64,000 nucleotides of DNA from an uncultured Alphaproteobacteria bacterium (GTDB lineage: Bacteria > Pseudomonadota > Alphaproteobacteria > Rhodobacterales > Rhodobacteraceae): NCBI GenBank assembly GCA_902573735.1, contig CACGLH010000002.1, positions 186,001 to 250,000 on the forward strand, read 5' to 3'. Under the pieces are notes generated by a model, which saw only the letters and a list, made by a program, of their open reading frames with translations, made no database searches and was not told the origin of the DNA. The position numbers and the translations under genes are program-made. This document shows positions 9,882-20,691 of this stretch, piece after piece. Numbering within the stretch: the stretch's first letter is position 1; each line of letters begins with the position of its first letter.

Positions 9882-10605
9882 AGAAATAGTTTTAGATACA
9901 GAAACCACAGGTTTAGATCCATTAGAGGGCCATAAAATAATTGAAATTGCAGCTATCGAATTAATAGACCATATAAAAACTGAAAAAAATTTCCATTTTT
10001 TTATAAATCCAGAAAGAGAAATACCCGAAGCTAGTCAAAAAATACATAATATTTCAAATGAAAAAGTAAAAGATAAACCAAAATTTAGGGAAATCTACAA
10101 AAAATTCCTAGATTTTATAAAAGATGATTGTTTAGTAATTCATAATGCAGAATTTGATTTAAAATTCTTAAATTATGAACTTAATGAAATTGGAGTAGGT
10201 GATATAAACAATGAAGTAATTGATACACTAAAAATCGCAAGATCCAAATATCCTGGATCATCCGTTTCACTAGATTCTTTGTGTAAAAAATTTAATATAG
10301 ATATTAAAAAAAGAGTGGAAAATGGACACGGTGCACTGATTGATTGTCACTTGTTGAGCGAAGTGTATTTGGAAATACTGGGTGGTAAACAGCCGATTTT
10401 AAACCTCAATAAAGATTATACAAACTATGAAAAAGAAAAAAGTCGAAATAAAATTGAGCATTTTATAAGACAGAATAAACTTAAGCCAAGATTAAATGAA
10501 GGAGTAATCGACAAACATTTAAAATTTTTAAAAGAGATAGATTCTGAAAATTCTTGGGGTAATTTTCATAAAAACTTATTTAGTAAATTAAATTCTAAAT
10601 TATAA
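9874..10605 (+). CDS. dnaQ: DNA polymerase III epsilon subunit (proofreading exonuclease)
   Basis: DEDDh 3'-5' exonuclease that proofreads for the replicase. The Exo I motif LDTETTGLDP gives D8 and E10, Exo II is HNAEFDLKFL, and Exo III is HGALIDCHLLSEVY. The 243 residues fit the family; the C-terminal tail would contact the alpha subunit. It overlaps coaE by 8 bases. In many relatives secB follows nearby on the other strand; none is seen here. Confidence 0.95.
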   Translation: MIREIVLDTETTGLDPLEGHKIIEIAAIELIDHIKTEKNFHFFINPEREIPEASQKIHNISNEKVKDKPKFREIYKKFLDFIKDDCLVIHNAEFDLKFLNYELNEIGVGDINNEVIDTLKIARSKYPGSSVSLDSLCKKFNIDIKKRVENGHGALIDCHLLSEVYLEILGGKQPILNLNKDYTNYEKEKSRNKIEHFIRQNKLKPRLNEGVIDKHLKFLKEIDSENSWGNFHKNLFSKLNSKL

Positions 10606-10709
10606 AAAAATATTGCAAAATAAGATAAATTATAAATTAAACATTGATCTTAAAAAAAAAGTATATAAATCAATAAATACTTACTAATTCGTTCGAAAGG
10701 TATATATCA

Positions 10710-11375
10710 ATGGTTCAGATAATAGTTCTTGCAGCCGTAGCGTTTTTTTTGTTTTGGAGATTGAAATCTGTTTTGGGTTCTAGACAAGGTTTTGAAAAAG
10801 TAAATAAAAATGTTGATGAAAAAACAAAATCTTCAAAAACAAATACGAATAGTGGTGATAAAATAATAGATTTAAAATCTAGCATTGTAGATGAAGATAT
10901 AGCTGATTATGTTGATGAAAGTTCAGAACAATTTAAAATTTTATTAGAACTAAAAAAATTAGAGGATGGTTGGCTAGTATCTAATTTTGTATCTGGTGCA
11001 AAATTAGCTTATGAAGAAATTCTTATGGCTTTTGAAAACGGTGACTTGAATAAAATAAAAAAACTTTCTTCTAAGGAAGTTTTTACAGCATTCAAAGACG
11101 TAATTGATGACAGAAATCAAAAAGGTTTTCAGGTTGAAGCCGAGTTTGGAGGTGTTCGTGATATTAGAATAAAAGATGTCAAACTGAATAAAAAAAATCT
11201 CGAAGCTAACATAACTATGATTTTTCAATGTGATATTACATATAGTATAAAAGACAAAAACAATAAAATTGTCGAAGGTGGATCTGATAAAGTAAAAAAA
11301 CAAAAAGATATTTGGACTTTTACTAGAAAAATGAATTCAGATGTTCCAATTTGGTATTTGACAAAAACCGAATAG
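10710..11375 (+). CDS. Tim44-like domain inner-membrane protein
   Basis: A single N-terminal membrane helix (about residues 2-20) precedes a charged linker and a C-terminal Tim44/TimA domain with NFVSGAKLAYEEILMAFENGD and [15 protein letters not shown]. In alphaproteobacteria this protein sits at the cytoplasmic face of the inner membrane and is related to the mitochondrial import factor Tim44; its bacterial role is not settled. It follows dnaQ after about 100 AT-rich bases and overlaps the Smr gene by 25 bases. Confidence 0.9.
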   Translation: MVQIIVLAAVAFFLFWRLKSVLGSRQGFEKVNKNVDEKTKSSKTNTNSGDKIIDLKSSIVDEDIADYVDESSEQFKILLELKKLEDGWLVSNFVSGAKLAYEEILMAFENGDLNKIKKLSSKEVFTAFKDVIDDRNQKGFQVEAEFGGVRDIRIKDVKLNKKNLEANITMIFQCDITYSIKDKNNKIVEGGSDKVKKQKDIWTFTRKMNSDVPIWYLTKTE

Positions 11376-11983
11376 ACAATAAAAAGGTTAATTTTTTGTT
11401 TATTAAAAAAAAACTGTCAGATGAAGATAAAAAGTATTGGGTGGCTTTAACTAAGACGTTAGATTCTAGAAACAATAATCATATTAAAAATAAATATTTC
11501 TTTAATACAAATGAAACTAACTTTCATGGAAAATTAAATATTGAACGGAATTTACTTGTTCAAAAAGAAAAAGTTATAAAAAAAATAGACGAAAAAAAAT
11601 ATTTCAGAGATACAAACCTACAAGACATTAGGATAGATAAAAATAAGTTAAATCTTTTGAAAAGAGGTAAATTACAACCTGAATTTATTCTAGATTTACA
11701 CGGAATGAATACTACCTTAGCAAAAAAAAAATCAATTGAATTCATAAGATGTAATTATTTGATTGGCAAAAGATTGTTATTAATAATTACAGGAAAAGGT
11801 AAATCTACGAGGACAAACTTTTTTGAAAATGGAAGTCAGGTTGGGATTATTAGAAAATCGTTAAAATCGTGGTTATATGAATCAGATATGAGAACAAAAA
11901 TACTGGGGATAGTTTCATCTCATATTAACCATGGTGGTGAAGGAGCCTTTTATATATATTTAAAAAAAAATAAAGATTTATAG
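11351..11983 (+). CDS. Smr domain protein
   Basis: The C-terminal Smr (small MutS-related) endonuclease-like domain is clear: [31 protein letters not shown] and [16 protein letters not shown]. The N-terminal half is basic and poorly conserved. The ORF-track ATG overlaps the Tim44 gene by 25 bases; a TTG at 11396 just before [14 protein letters not shown] would match the start usual for this family. Function is unproven; Smr proteins act on nucleic acid. It converges with hslU, overlapping by 6 bases. Confidence 0.9.
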   Translation: MVFDKNRIDNKKVNFLFIKKKLSDEDKKYWVALTKTLDSRNNNHIKNKYFFNTNETNFHGKLNIERNLLVQKEKVIKKIDEKKYFRDTNLQDIRIDKNKLNLLKRGKLQPEFILDLHGMNTTLAKKKSIEFIRCNYLIGKRLLLIITGKGKSTRTNFFENGSQVGIIRKSLKSWLYESDMRTKILGIVSSHINHGGEGAFYIYLKKNKDL

Positions 11984-13285
11984 AACGTATCTACTTACAT
12001 CACTTGACTTTACAAATTTGTCTAGATTGTTGTTAACGAAATCTTTGTCAATAATAACCACTTTTTCACTGTTATCAGGTGCAGAAAAACTTAAATCTTC
12101 AAACACTTTTTCAAGAATAGTATAAAGACGTCTTGCCCCAATATTTTCTATTGAAGCATTTATTTCTGCAGCTATCTTTGCTAGGGCTTTGATTCCGCTA
12201 TCTTTAAAATTCAATGTAATTCCTTCAGTTTTCATTAAGGCTGAATATTGTTTTGTCAAAGAGTTTTCCGTTTCTGTCAATATATTTATGAAATCGTTCT
12301 CACTTAGTGCTTGCAATTCAACTCTAACTGGTAGTCTTCCTTGCAACTCTGGTAACAAATCGCTGGGTTTTACCACATGGAAAGCACCTGATGCAATAAA
12401 TAATATATGGTCTGTTTTAACTGGCCCATATTTGGTAGAAACTGTTGTACCTTCAATTAAGGGAAGTAAATCTCTTTGAACCCCTTCTCTACTTACATCT
12501 GCTGTTTTAGTATCGGCTCTTGCACAAATTTTATCAATTTCGTCTAAAAAGATAATTCCATTTTCTTCTACAGATGAAACAGCATTTCTTACTATTTTTT
12601 CTTCGTCCAATAATTTATCAGCTTCTTCTTTTATTAAAACTTTATAACTCTCTGATATTTTTATTTTTATTTTTTTTGTCTTTTTCCCAAGAGCTTTTCC
12701 AAAAATGTCATTAAGATTCATCATTCCTATATTTGAACCTGGTTGACCTGGTATCTCAAACATTGAAAGTGGGTTATTTGATTCTTCAATATCAAGCTCT
12801 ATCTCTTTATCATCTAATAGACCATCCCTTAGTTTTTTTTTAAACATGTCTATAGTTTGAGGACGAGCATCTTCTCCCGTTAATGCTTTAATTACTCTTT
12901 TCTCAGCTTCAGCATGTGCAATTGTTTCCACTTCTTTTCTCATTTTATCTTTTGTCATCACTATAGAACTATCAATAAGGTCTCTGACTATTTGATCAAC
13001 ATCTCGTCCTACATAACCAACTTCGGTAAATTTTGTTGCTTCTACTTTCAGAAAAGGTGCTGAAGCAAGTTTAGAAAGACGACGGGAAATTTCTGTTTTT
13101 CCAACACCTGTTGGTCCAATCATAAGAATATTTTTGGGAAATATTTCTTCTCTTAATGGGCTGTTTACTTTTTTTCGTCTCCACCTACTTCTTAGAGCAA
13201 TCGCCACTGCCTTTTTAGCTGAATTTTGCCCAATTATAAATTTATCAAGTTCTGATACTATTTCTCTTGGAGTTAAATCTGTCAT
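11978..13285 (-). CDS. hslU: ATP-dependent protease ATPase subunit HslU
   Basis: AAA+ unfoldase of the HslUV (ClpYQ) protease. Walker A is [12 protein letters not shown], Walker B is [10 protein letters not shown], and GYVGRDVD is the pore-loop motif. The C-terminal SSDVSRYVL is the tail that inserts into HslV. The 435 residues are normal. It overlaps hslV by 4 bases and lies directly downstream of infB-hslV in the same direction. Confidence 0.97.
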   Translation of the reverse strand: MTDLTPREIVSELDKFIIGQNSAKKAVAIALRSRWRRKKVNSPLREEIFPKNILMIGPTGVGKTEISRRLSKLASAPFLKVEATKFTEVGYVGRDVDQIVRDLIDSSIVMTKDKMRKEVETIAHAEAEKRVIKALTGEDARPQTIDMFKKKLRDGLLDDKEIELDIEESNNPLSMFEIPGQPGSNIGMMNLNDIFGKALGKKTKKIKIKISESYKVLIKEEADKLLDEEKIVRNAVSSVEENGIIFLDEIDKICARADTKTADVSREGVQRDLLPLIEGTTVSTKYGPVKTDHILFIASGAFHVVKPSDLLPELQGRLPVRVELQALSENDFINILTETENSLTKQYSALMKTEGITLNFKDSGIKALAKIAAEINASIENIGARRLYTILEKVFEDLSFSAPDNSEKVVIIDKDFVNNNLDKFVKSSDVSRYVL

Positions 13286-13842
13286 TTCTTTTTCTTAATT
13301 GTTTCTATGACTATGTTGTGATTAGTATAAACACAAATATCAGCAGCTATTTTCAATGCCTTTTTACATATTACTTCAGAAGAAAGGTTATTTTCATATA
13401 TTGCTTTAGCCGCAGCTAAAGCATAATTTCCACCTGAACCAACTGCTGCAATGTTTCCCTCTGGTTCTAATACATCTCCAGAACCAGATATTATAAATAA
13501 ATCTTTACCATCAGTAACAATAAGCATGGCCTCTAAGTTTCTTAAATATTTATCTGTTCGCCAGTCTTTTGCTAATTCTATTGCTGACCTTGATAAATTA
13601 CCTGGGAAAGTTTCTAATTTTCTTTCTAACCTCTCTAATAAGGAAAATGCATCAGCAGTTGAGCCTGCAAAACCAACAATTATTTCAAGTCCACCAGGTG
13701 TTAATCTTTGAACCTTCTTTGCTGTCCCTTTAATAACAGTTTGTCCAAGTGTTACTTGACCATCTCCTGCTATAGAAACAGAACCATTTTTCAATACTCC
13801 AATTATAGTAGTACCGTGCCAATTTTCTGACTGGTTATTCAT
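13282..13842 (-). CDS. hslV: ATP-dependent protease proteolytic subunit HslV
   Basis: Threonine protease chamber of HslUV. The sequence WHGTTIIGV puts the catalytic threonine after a nine-residue propeptide that is removed on maturation. GDGQVTLG and [11 protein letters not shown] are family motifs. The 186 residues are standard. The start is only 3 bases from the infB stop, so it is probably translated with infB; hslVU in this position replaces the usual rbfA-truB. Confidence 0.97.
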   Translation of the reverse strand: MNNQSENWHGTTIIGVLKNGSVSIAGDGQVTLGQTVIKGTAKKVQRLTPGGLEIIVGFAGSTADAFSLLERLERKLETFPGNLSRSAIELAKDWRTDKYLRNLEAMLIVTDGKDLFIISGSGDVLEPEGNIAAVGSGGNYALAAAKAIYENNLSSEVICKKALKIAADICVYTNHNIVIETIKKKK

Positions 13843-13845
13843 TTT

Positions 13846-16293
13846 TTAACTAAAAGTCCTTGCTATATTTTCCACTTTAAAAATTTCAATAACGTCTTTT
13901 GCTTTAATATCCTCATAGTCTGAAAAGGCCATGCCACATTCTTGTCCTGATTGGACATTATCCACTTCATCTTTAAATCTTTTTAAGGTTTTTAAATTAC
14001 CTTCATGAATAACTACATTATCTCTTAAAAGTCTAACTTTTGCTGACCTAAGGGCGTTTCCTTCTGTAATAAGACAACCAGCCACTTTCCCTGCATTACT
14101 TACTTTAAATACCTCTAAAATTTCAGCATAACCAAGTATAGTCTCTTTAACTTCTGGTTTTAATAATCCAGATGCTGCTTTTTTTACATCATCAACCAAA
14201 TCGTATATTATTGAATAATACCTTAGCTCAACCTCTTTTTGGTTAGCACAATCTCTTGCTGAAGCATTTGCTCTAACATTAAAACCAATTACAGAGGCTT
14301 TTGAAGCTTCTGCTAATATTACATCACTTTCTGTTATAGCTCCTACACCAGAATGTAAAACTGAAACTCTTACTTCTTCATTATTTATTTTTTCTAAAGC
14401 CTGGACAATAGCTTCAGCTGATCCTTGCACATCTGCTTTAACTACTAGTGGTAGTTCTGATATATCCTTATCAGCTTTAGCTTTTGCTATCATTTGATCT
14501 AAAGTTTTACCCTTTCCTAAAGCGTCTTTTTTGTCTTTAACAACTTGCTTTCTGTAATCTGCAATTTCTCTGGCTTTAGTCTCTGACGAAACAACATTTA
14601 ACAAGTCACCTGCTTCAGGTGTTCCATTTAAACCTAATACTTCAACTGGAACAGACGGTCCTGCATATTCAACTTTTGAATTATTACTATTAATAAGTGC
14701 TCTTACTTTACCCCATTGGTCCCCAACTACAATTATGTCACTTCTTCTTAGAGTTCCTTTTTGAACTAAAACAGTTGCTACAGGTCCTCTGCCAACATCT
14801 AATTTAGCTTCAATTACCGTACCTTCAGCTAGGCGCTTAGGATTAGATTTAAGTTCCAAAATTTCAGATTGCAAAACTATATTTTCAATAAGATTATCTA
14901 TTCCTTTTCCAGTAGTAGCTGAAACTTCAACATCCAAAACTTCACCAGACATTGACTCAACTACGATCTCATATTTTAGTAATTCTGTTCTGACTCTATT
15001 GGGATCAGAGTTTTCTTTATCGCATTTATTTATGGCTACAATTATTGGTACTTTGGCAGCTTTTGCATGGTTGATTGCTTCAATTGTTTGTGGCATAACA
15101 CCATCGTCGGCTGCTACTACTAATATTATAATGTCGGTGACTTGTGCTCCCCTAGATCTCATAGAGGTAAAGGCAGCGTGACCAGGTGTATCTAAAAATG
15201 TAAGTTTTGATCCACTTTCACTTTTTACTTGATAAGCTCCTATATGTTGAGTAATACCACCTGCTTCATTATTAGTTGTGTTTGTTTTTCTAATTGCATC
15301 AAGTAAAGAAGTTTTGCCATGATCAACATGTCCCATTACTGTTATTATAGGAGCTCTTTCTTCTAAACTATTATTATCATCACTTTCATCATATTTTAAA
15401 ATGGCATCTTCTACATCAGATGCAGATATCCTAATAGGGTTGTGTCCAAACTCTTCAACAATTAATATTGCAGTATCGGCATCAATTGGTTGATTTTGGG
15501 TAGCCATTATACCATTTGTCATAAGAGTTTTAACAACAGATGCAGATCTTTCAGCCATTCTATTTGCTAGTTCCTGAACGGTAATTGAATCTGGAACTTG
15601 AACTTCTCGAATGATTTTTTCTCTCTCAACATTTTCGGTAATTTGTCTTCTTTTTACTTTTTCTTGTCTTCTCCTAAGCGATGCAATAGAACGCTGTCTT
15701 CCTCCTTGGTCTGAGAGTGCTTGATTGATAGTAAGTTTTCCAGATCTCCTTCTTTCAGTATAAACTTTGCTTGGTTTTACTTCTTTTAGTTCTTCATCTT
15801 TTCTAAATTTTTTATTAGGGGAAATATCTTCGTTTTTATTTTCAAATTTGTAATCTGGCTTATTTTTAACTTTTTGATTGTTTTCATCAGAAACATTTTT
15901 TAATTCGGGTATCTTATCAATAATTTTTTCTACTTTGTTGTTATCATCTTTAACTACGCTGTCTAAAAGTTTATTGTTTTTAAGTTTTTCCTGTTCTTCT
16001 TTTATTTGAAGTTCTCTTTCTCTGGCAGCCTCAATAGCCTTTTTTCTTCTATCAATTTGTTCTTCTGAAAAAACTTTTTTATTATTTTCTTTATTAAAAT
16101 CAATTTTACTTATGTCATTTTCATTTTCAGTTTTTGAGATTTTATTTTTGTTTGGTAGTATTATTTTTTTTCTTTTCGTCTCAATTAAAACTGATTTTGA
16201 TCTACCATGAGAAAGATTCATCCTAACTGAACCTCCAGTACCACGTAAACTAAGTGTTTTCGGATTAGAGTTTTTTTTATCGTTTTCAGTCAT
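13846..16293 (-). CDS. infB: Translation initiation factor IF-2
   Basis: GTPase that delivers initiator tRNA to the 30S subunit. The N-terminus carries the alphaproteobacterial start [23 protein letters not shown], then a long charged linker. The IF2 N domain is followed by the G domain with [18 protein letters not shown] and NKCD, and by domains II-IV. The ORF track starts four codons earlier (16305), but MTENDKK matches relatives, giving about 815 residues. It follows nusA and ylxR in the conserved operon. Confidence 0.96.
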   Translation of the reverse strand: MTENDKKNSNPKTLSLRGTGGSVRMNLSHGRSKSVLIETKRKKIILPNKNKISKTENENDISKIDFNKENNKKVFSEEQIDRRKKAIEAARERELQIKEEQEKLKNNKLLDSVVKDDNNKVEKIIDKIPELKNVSDENNQKVKNKPDYKFENKNEDISPNKKFRKDEELKEVKPSKVYTERRRSGKLTINQALSDQGGRQRSIASLRRRQEKVKRRQITENVEREKIIREVQVPDSITVQELANRMAERSASVVKTLMTNGIMATQNQPIDADTAILIVEEFGHNPIRISASDVEDAILKYDESDDNNSLEERAPIITVMGHVDHGKTSLLDAIRKTNTTNNEAGGITQHIGAYQVKSESGSKLTFLDTPGHAAFTSMRSRGAQVTDIIILVVAADDGVMPQTIEAINHAKAAKVPIIVAINKCDKENSDPNRVRTELLKYEIVVESMSGEVLDVEVSATTGKGIDNLIENIVLQSEILELKSNPKRLAEGTVIEAKLDVGRGPVATVLVQKGTLRRSDIIVVGDQWGKVRALINSNNSKVEYAGPSVPVEVLGLNGTPEAGDLLNVVSSETKAREIADYRKQVVKDKKDALGKGKTLDQMIAKAKADKDISELPLVVKADVQGSAEAIVQALEKINNEEVRVSVLHSGVGAITESDVILAEASKASVIGFNVRANASARDCANQKEVELRYYSIIYDLVDDVKKAASGLLKPEVKETILGYAEILEVFKVSNAGKVAGCLITEGNALRSAKVRLLRDNVVIHEGNLKTLKRFKDEVDNVQSGQECGMAFSDYEDIKAKDVIEIFKVENIARTFS

Positions 16294-16322
16294 ATTGAAT
16301 AACAACCTTTTTAATTCATTGA

Positions 16323-16883
16323 TTAATTTCTTAAGCTTTGTAGCCTATAACTATCAGAAATTATCGAATTAATAAAAGAACTTTTTAAAAAACCAATATT
16401 TGCAATTTTTTTTCTACCAAAAGCTATACCAAGTTCTTCTTTAGTAAAACAATTTATTTTTATTTTTTGGTAAATAGGAAGGCTTAATTTTTCTTCTCTA
16501 TTGAAAGACGAATTATTAGCTTGTAACAACAAATATATTTTATTTTTTTTTAAATAAAACCTTATTTCATCAATACCTATTATGACTTTCTTTGATTTTC
16601 TTGCTAGACTTATGATACCGACAATATGTTTAACCAGAATATTTTCAATAATTTCTACTACGTTATTTTTATTAAATGACTTTTTGTATTCATTGTTAAA
16701 GCCTTCAGAGAATTTTTTCAGTTCTTTTTTTGACGACTTAACAAAAAATTCTTTTCCTTTAAATGATGAATATAAGTCAGGAATTAAAAATTCTTTGTTA
16801 GAGATTACAAATCTAATCATTTGATTATCGAAACAAACCTTATCTTTGTTAGAAAAAATTTTTTTTGAATCTAAATTTTTCAT
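16323..16883 (-). CDS. YlxR-like / L7Ae-like RNA-binding protein
   Basis: The position between nusA and infB identifies this as the YlxR (DUF448) plus L7Ae-like protein of alphaproteobacteria. The N-terminal part has a degenerate YlxR pattern ([27 protein letters not shown]) that lacks the usual cysteine and GRG box. The C-terminal part matches the L7Ae-like half ([21 protein letters not shown]). It probably binds RNA or the ribosome. The sequence is unusually diverged and lysine-rich. Confidence 0.8.
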   Translation of the reverse strand: MKNLDSKKIFSNKDKVCFDNQMIRFVISNKEFLIPDLYSSFKGKEFFVKSSKKELKKFSEGFNNEYKKSFNKNNVVEIIENILVKHIVGIISLARKSKKVIIGIDEIRFYLKKNKIYLLLQANNSSFNREEKLSLPIYQKIKINCFTKEELGIAFGRKKIANIGFLKSSFINSIISDSYRLQSLRN

Positions 16884-16922
16884 ATATTTACAATTTTTTT
16901 AGTTCATATTTATTAAAATTCT

Positions 16923-18506
16923 CTATGTTTGATCAGAAATTTCTTTTTCAAAGTCTTCATTTGAAATCCATCCCATTTGTAGCCTTGCTTTCATAATTAA
17001 GCTTCTAGCCTCTTTGATACCAATGTCAAATTTTTCAAGTATGCCGTCATCTTTTGTTCTCTTACCATCAACTAAAGTAAAGCCACCAGCAATTTCCCAA
17101 TCAGCGCATTTTGCAAACTCTTCAATATTTTTTATTCCATCTTCTGCTAAAGCCTTTATCATTTCTGGACTAAGGCCTTCAAAATCAATAAGTGAGTCTT
17201 CCACCCCTAACTCTTTCGCTTCTTTAATCGCTTTATTGTTAATTTCTTCAATACATTCATGAGCTCTAGCTTGTAACTCCTCAGCTGTTGATTCATCAAA
17301 ACCTTCAATAGTTTCAATCTCACTTTTTTCAACATAAGCTACTTCTTCCAAAGTTGAAAAACCTTCAGATACTAAAAGTTGTGCTACCATTTCATCAACA
17401 TTTAGATTGTCCATAAATAATTTTGATCTTTCTGTAAATTCAGCTTGTCGTCTATCTGATTCTTCGGCTTCAGTCATGATGTCAATGTCAAACTCAGTTA
17501 GTTGACTGGCTAATCTAACGTTTTGGCCCCTTCTTCCTATTGCAAGAGAAAGTTGATCATCTGGTACTACTACCTCAATTCTTTTTGAATCTTCATCCAA
17601 TACTACTTTTGAGACCTCTGCGGGTTGTAACGCATTAACTAAGAAAGTTGGAGCATCATCATTCCAAGGAATAATATCAATTTTTTCACCTTGTAATTCG
17701 TTAACCACAGCTTGTACTCTAGAACCCCTCATTCCAACACAAGCACCTACTGGGTCTATAGAATTATCGGTGGTCAAAACACCTATTTTTGCCCTACTAC
17801 CTGGGTCTCTAGCCACAGTTTTTATCTCAATTATTCCATCATAAATTTCTGGAACTTCCATTTTGAAAAGTTCAGTTAAAAACTCTGGATCTGTTCTCGA
17901 TAAGAAAATTTGAGGTCCACGCACTTCTGATTTAACATCTTTAATATATGCTCTGACTCTATCACCATTTCTAAATGTTTCTCTATTTATCAGTTGGTCC
18001 CTTCTCAATACAGCTTCGCCTCTTCCAACATCTACTATCACATTTCCATATTCTATTCTTTTTACTTGGCCATTTATTATTTGTCCTACCCTATCTTTGA
18101 ACTCTTCATATTGTCTTGACCTTTCTGCCTCACGTACCTTTTGCACAATTGTTTGCTTAGCGGACTGAGCTGCAATTCTTCCAAAATCTAATGGTGGTAA
18201 TGGATCTAAAATTAATTCACCGATTTGAATTCCTGGTTTAATATTTTCCGCATCTTTTAATAAAATTTCTATAAAATGATTTTCTACATTATCAACTACA
18301 GTTCTACACCTGTTCATTGATAATTCTCCTGTTTTAGGGTCTATTTTAGCTTGAATGTCATATTCTGAACCATATTTCGATTTTGCAGCTTTTGCTAAGC
18401 TGTCTTCCATTGCTTCAACTACAAGTTGAGGTTCTATTAACTTTTCTCTTGCAACAGCGTCAGCTATTTGAAGTAATTCACTTTTATTTGTATTAAATTC
18501 TGACAT
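16923..18506 (-). CDS. nusA: Transcription termination/antitermination protein NusA
   Basis: RNA polymerase-binding elongation factor. An N-terminal polymerase-binding domain is followed by S1 (GQVKRIEYGNVIVDVGRGEAVL), two KH domains (GVLTTDNSIDPVGACVGMRGSRVQ and LAIGRRGQNVRLASQL) and C-terminal acidic helix-hairpin-helix repeats. The 527 residues are normal for alphaproteobacteria. It follows rimP in the conserved operon. Confidence 0.97.
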   Translation of the reverse strand: MSEFNTNKSELLQIADAVAREKLIEPQLVVEAMEDSLAKAAKSKYGSEYDIQAKIDPKTGELSMNRCRTVVDNVENHFIEILLKDAENIKPGIQIGELILDPLPPLDFGRIAAQSAKQTIVQKVREAERSRQYEEFKDRVGQIINGQVKRIEYGNVIVDVGRGEAVLRRDQLINRETFRNGDRVRAYIKDVKSEVRGPQIFLSRTDPEFLTELFKMEVPEIYDGIIEIKTVARDPGSRAKIGVLTTDNSIDPVGACVGMRGSRVQAVVNELQGEKIDIIPWNDDAPTFLVNALQPAEVSKVVLDEDSKRIEVVVPDDQLSLAIGRRGQNVRLASQLTEFDIDIMTEAEESDRRQAEFTERSKLFMDNLNVDEMVAQLLVSEGFSTLEEVAYVEKSEIETIEGFDESTAEELQARAHECIEEINNKAIKEAKELGVEDSLIDFEGLSPEMIKALAEDGIKNIEEFAKCADWEIAGGFTLVDGKRTKDDGILEKFDIGIKEARSLIMKARLQMGWISNEDFEKEISDQT

Positions 18507-18525
18507 TTTTAAAACCTGTAATAAT

Positions 18526-18993
18526 TTAAACTAATAATTTAGCATCACTTATTTTATCTAATTCTATGGACATCAAATTTTTGTTTTGGTCTAATAATAT
18601 ACTTTTTTCCATAATATCAGCTAATATTCCCTTATAGACTCTTTTTTCATTTTCTAGATTAAACGTTGTGACTTTGATTTTATTTCCTTTGTAATTATAG
18701 AAGTCTTTCATTCTAGTAAGAGGTCTGTCTATTCCAGGTGATGATAATTCTAAACTATAATCATCACTTATTAGGTTTTTTTCATCTAAAAAATTAGAAA
18801 CAATACGAGAGTATTTTGCACAGTCGTTTATATCAATTTTTTTCATTGGATGATCAATCATTAATTGAACTATTTTTTCTTTTTTTTCGTAAACCTTTAA
18901 TCTTATAATCTCATACTCAGTACCAAAAAAAACTGGATTTAGATTTTTGAATAAGTATTTTTCAATTCCAGAGACTGCTATTAAATTTATCAT
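18526..18993 (-). CDS. rimP: Ribosome maturation factor RimP
   Basis: Needed for 30S maturation. The motif YSLELSSPGIDRPLTRMKDF is the RimP signature, followed by the SH3-like C-terminal domain. The ORF track uses a GTG at 19032, but that would place a terminator-like hairpin inside the coding region. The ATG at 18993 (MINLIAVSGIEKYL) gives 155 residues and the normal family start, so I choose it. It is the first gene of rimP-nusA-ylxR-infB-hslVU. Confidence 0.93.
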   Translation of the reverse strand: MINLIAVSGIEKYLFKNLNPVFFGTEYEIIRLKVYEKKEKIVQLMIDHPMKKIDINDCAKYSRIVSNFLDEKNLISDDYSLELSSPGIDRPLTRMKDFYNYKGNKIKVTTFNLENEKRVYKGILADIMEKSILLDQNKNLMSIELDKISDAKLLV

Positions 18994-19007
18994 ATTAACA
19001 TTAACAT

Positions 19008-19029
19008 AAAAAAACGGGCATAAAGCCCG
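19008..19029 (-). terminator. Terminator-like hairpin in the rimP leader (possible attenuator)
   Basis: On the minus strand CGGGC-TTTAT-GCCCG forms a perfect 5-bp GC stem with a 5-base loop, followed by seven T. It stands 15 bases before the rimP start in a genome almost without GC-rich hairpins. Similar terminator-like leaders precede rimP in other proteobacteria, so premature termination control of the operon is likely; it could also end upstream transcription. Confidence 0.7.
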
Positions 19030-19076
19030 CACGGTTTTTCATAACACTTTAAGTATAGAATTTCAAGAAATAAAAC

Positions 19077-19262
19077 TCAAAAATCGCTAGTAATGCCTTT
19101 CCTTTCCCAGTCCCCATATCTTGTAGGTTCTAATTCTGATGGACCACCAATTTCTTTTGGCATTTTTTTGGACACTTCGTAATTAGATTTTCTTGCTTCA
19201 GCTTCTTTTAGAGCTTGATGTGCTATTTTTTTTTTAGAACTATTTTTTTTATTTAAATTCAT
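19077..19262 (-). CDS. SDHAF4-like protein (DUF1674)
   Basis: The C-terminal half PKEIGGPSELEPTRYGDWERKGITSDF is the DUF1674 signature. In mitochondria and some bacteria this family (SDHAF4/Sdh8) helps assemble the flavoprotein subunit of succinate dehydrogenase. At 61 residues it is a full member. It lies between rimP and rsmB, divergent from rsmB, with no sdh gene in the window. Confidence 0.88.
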   Translation of the reverse strand: MNLNKKNSSKKKIAHQALKEAEARKSNYEVSKKMPKEIGGPSELEPTRYGDWERKGITSDF

Positions 19263-19327
19263 CTATATATTAAACTTTCAATGAGTATTTATATATATAT
19301 AACGTTTTTTAATTATAAAACAATAAA

Positions 19328-20634
19328 ATGAATGTAAATAAGTTTATAATTTCAAAAAAAATCTCATCTAGATACTTGGTTCATAAAATATTGAATGGTG
19401 TTTTTATTGATAAAAAAACAAAAAATCAAACACTTGAATATTTGACTAGAAAAAAATTTCTTTTTGAAGAACAAGATTTAGCACAAGCAGATAGATTAGC
19501 AAATCTAATATTTGGTCACCTTGAGAGTATTGATAATATACTATTAAGTGTATTAAAAAAAAAACAAATAAAAGTGTTTTTAATATACTTCGAATAGTAA
19601 TTGCCGAACTTGCTTTAAAAGAAGCGCCAATCTATGCTTCTGTAAGCTCTGCTGTAAATCTAGCAAAAATTAGTATAAAGACTAAATATTTTGCTGGGTT
19701 AGTAAATTCAGTTTCTAAGAATTTGGTAAGAGTATTTCAAGAAAAAGACTTGACTTTAAAAAGCAATCTAGAAAAGAATTTTAAAAATTATTTAATTGAA
19801 AAATACTCTCAAGAAATAGCAAAAAAAATTGAAAAAATATATACACTTCATAATTCTATAGATATTTCAATTTTAAATCAGGAAGAGGTAGAATATTGGA
19901 AGGAAAAGCTTGGAGCAAAATTACTACCAACTGGTTCATTAAGAATAAAAAAAAATAAAAAGTTAAGCGGCCTAACTGGATTTAAAGAAGGTAAATGGTG
20001 GGTACAGGGTATTTCTTCTTCAATACCTGTAAAACTTCTTGATAAAATTAAAAATATGGAGGTCTTAGATTTATTTTCTGCACCTGGTGGTAAAGCTATG
20101 CAATTGATAGCTTTAGGTGCAAATGTGACATGTATAGATATCTCCTCTATTCGCATTAAAAAACTTAAAGACAACTTAACTAGAATGAATATGAATGCTG
20201 ATATTTTTCAAACAGATTTTAATGATTTTAAAAGCAAAAAAAAATTTGATTTAGTTTTAATAGATGTTCCTTGTTCGTCCACTGGTACAATCCGAAAAAA
20301 CAAAGAGATACAATATTTAGATCCTTTCAAAAGATTAAAAAACCTACTAAAAATACAAGAAGATTCTTTAAATGTTGCTAAAAATTTTGTAAAAGATAAA
20401 GGATATATTTTATATTGTAATTGCTCTTTATTTTTTTCTGAAGGTGAAGATAAAATTCGTAAATTTATTAAAGATAACAGTAATTGGGAATCTGAAAAAT
20501 TTATTATAGAAAACAAAGATATAGAGAACGAATGGATAGATAAATCTGGTTTTTTAAGATTAAGGCCAGATCATTTGTATAATGAGGGTGGGATGGATGG
20601 TTTTTTTGCAGCTCTTTTAAAAAAAATAAATTAG
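19328..20634 (+). pseudogene. rsmB: 16S rRNA (cytosine967-C5)-methyltransferase RsmB, frameshifted at A10
   Basis: Two ORFs make one RsmB. The first (19328-19597) is the start of the NusB-like domain. After a run of ten A (19555-19564) the matching frame is shifted, reading NKSVFNILRIVIAELALKEAPIYASVSSAVNLAK and on to the stop at 20634. The methyltransferase half is intact: LFSAPGGKAMQL binds SAM, and PCSSTGT and YCNCSL carry the two catalytic cysteines. Adding one A (or losing two) restores one protein of about 435 residues. A homopolymer sequencing error, a real pseudogene, or rescue by polymerase slippage are all possible. Confidence 0.9.
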
Positions 20635-20691
20635 TATGTTTTTTATTTAAAGACAGTAATAGCCTCAGGTATATGGGGGGGATTTATAAAT

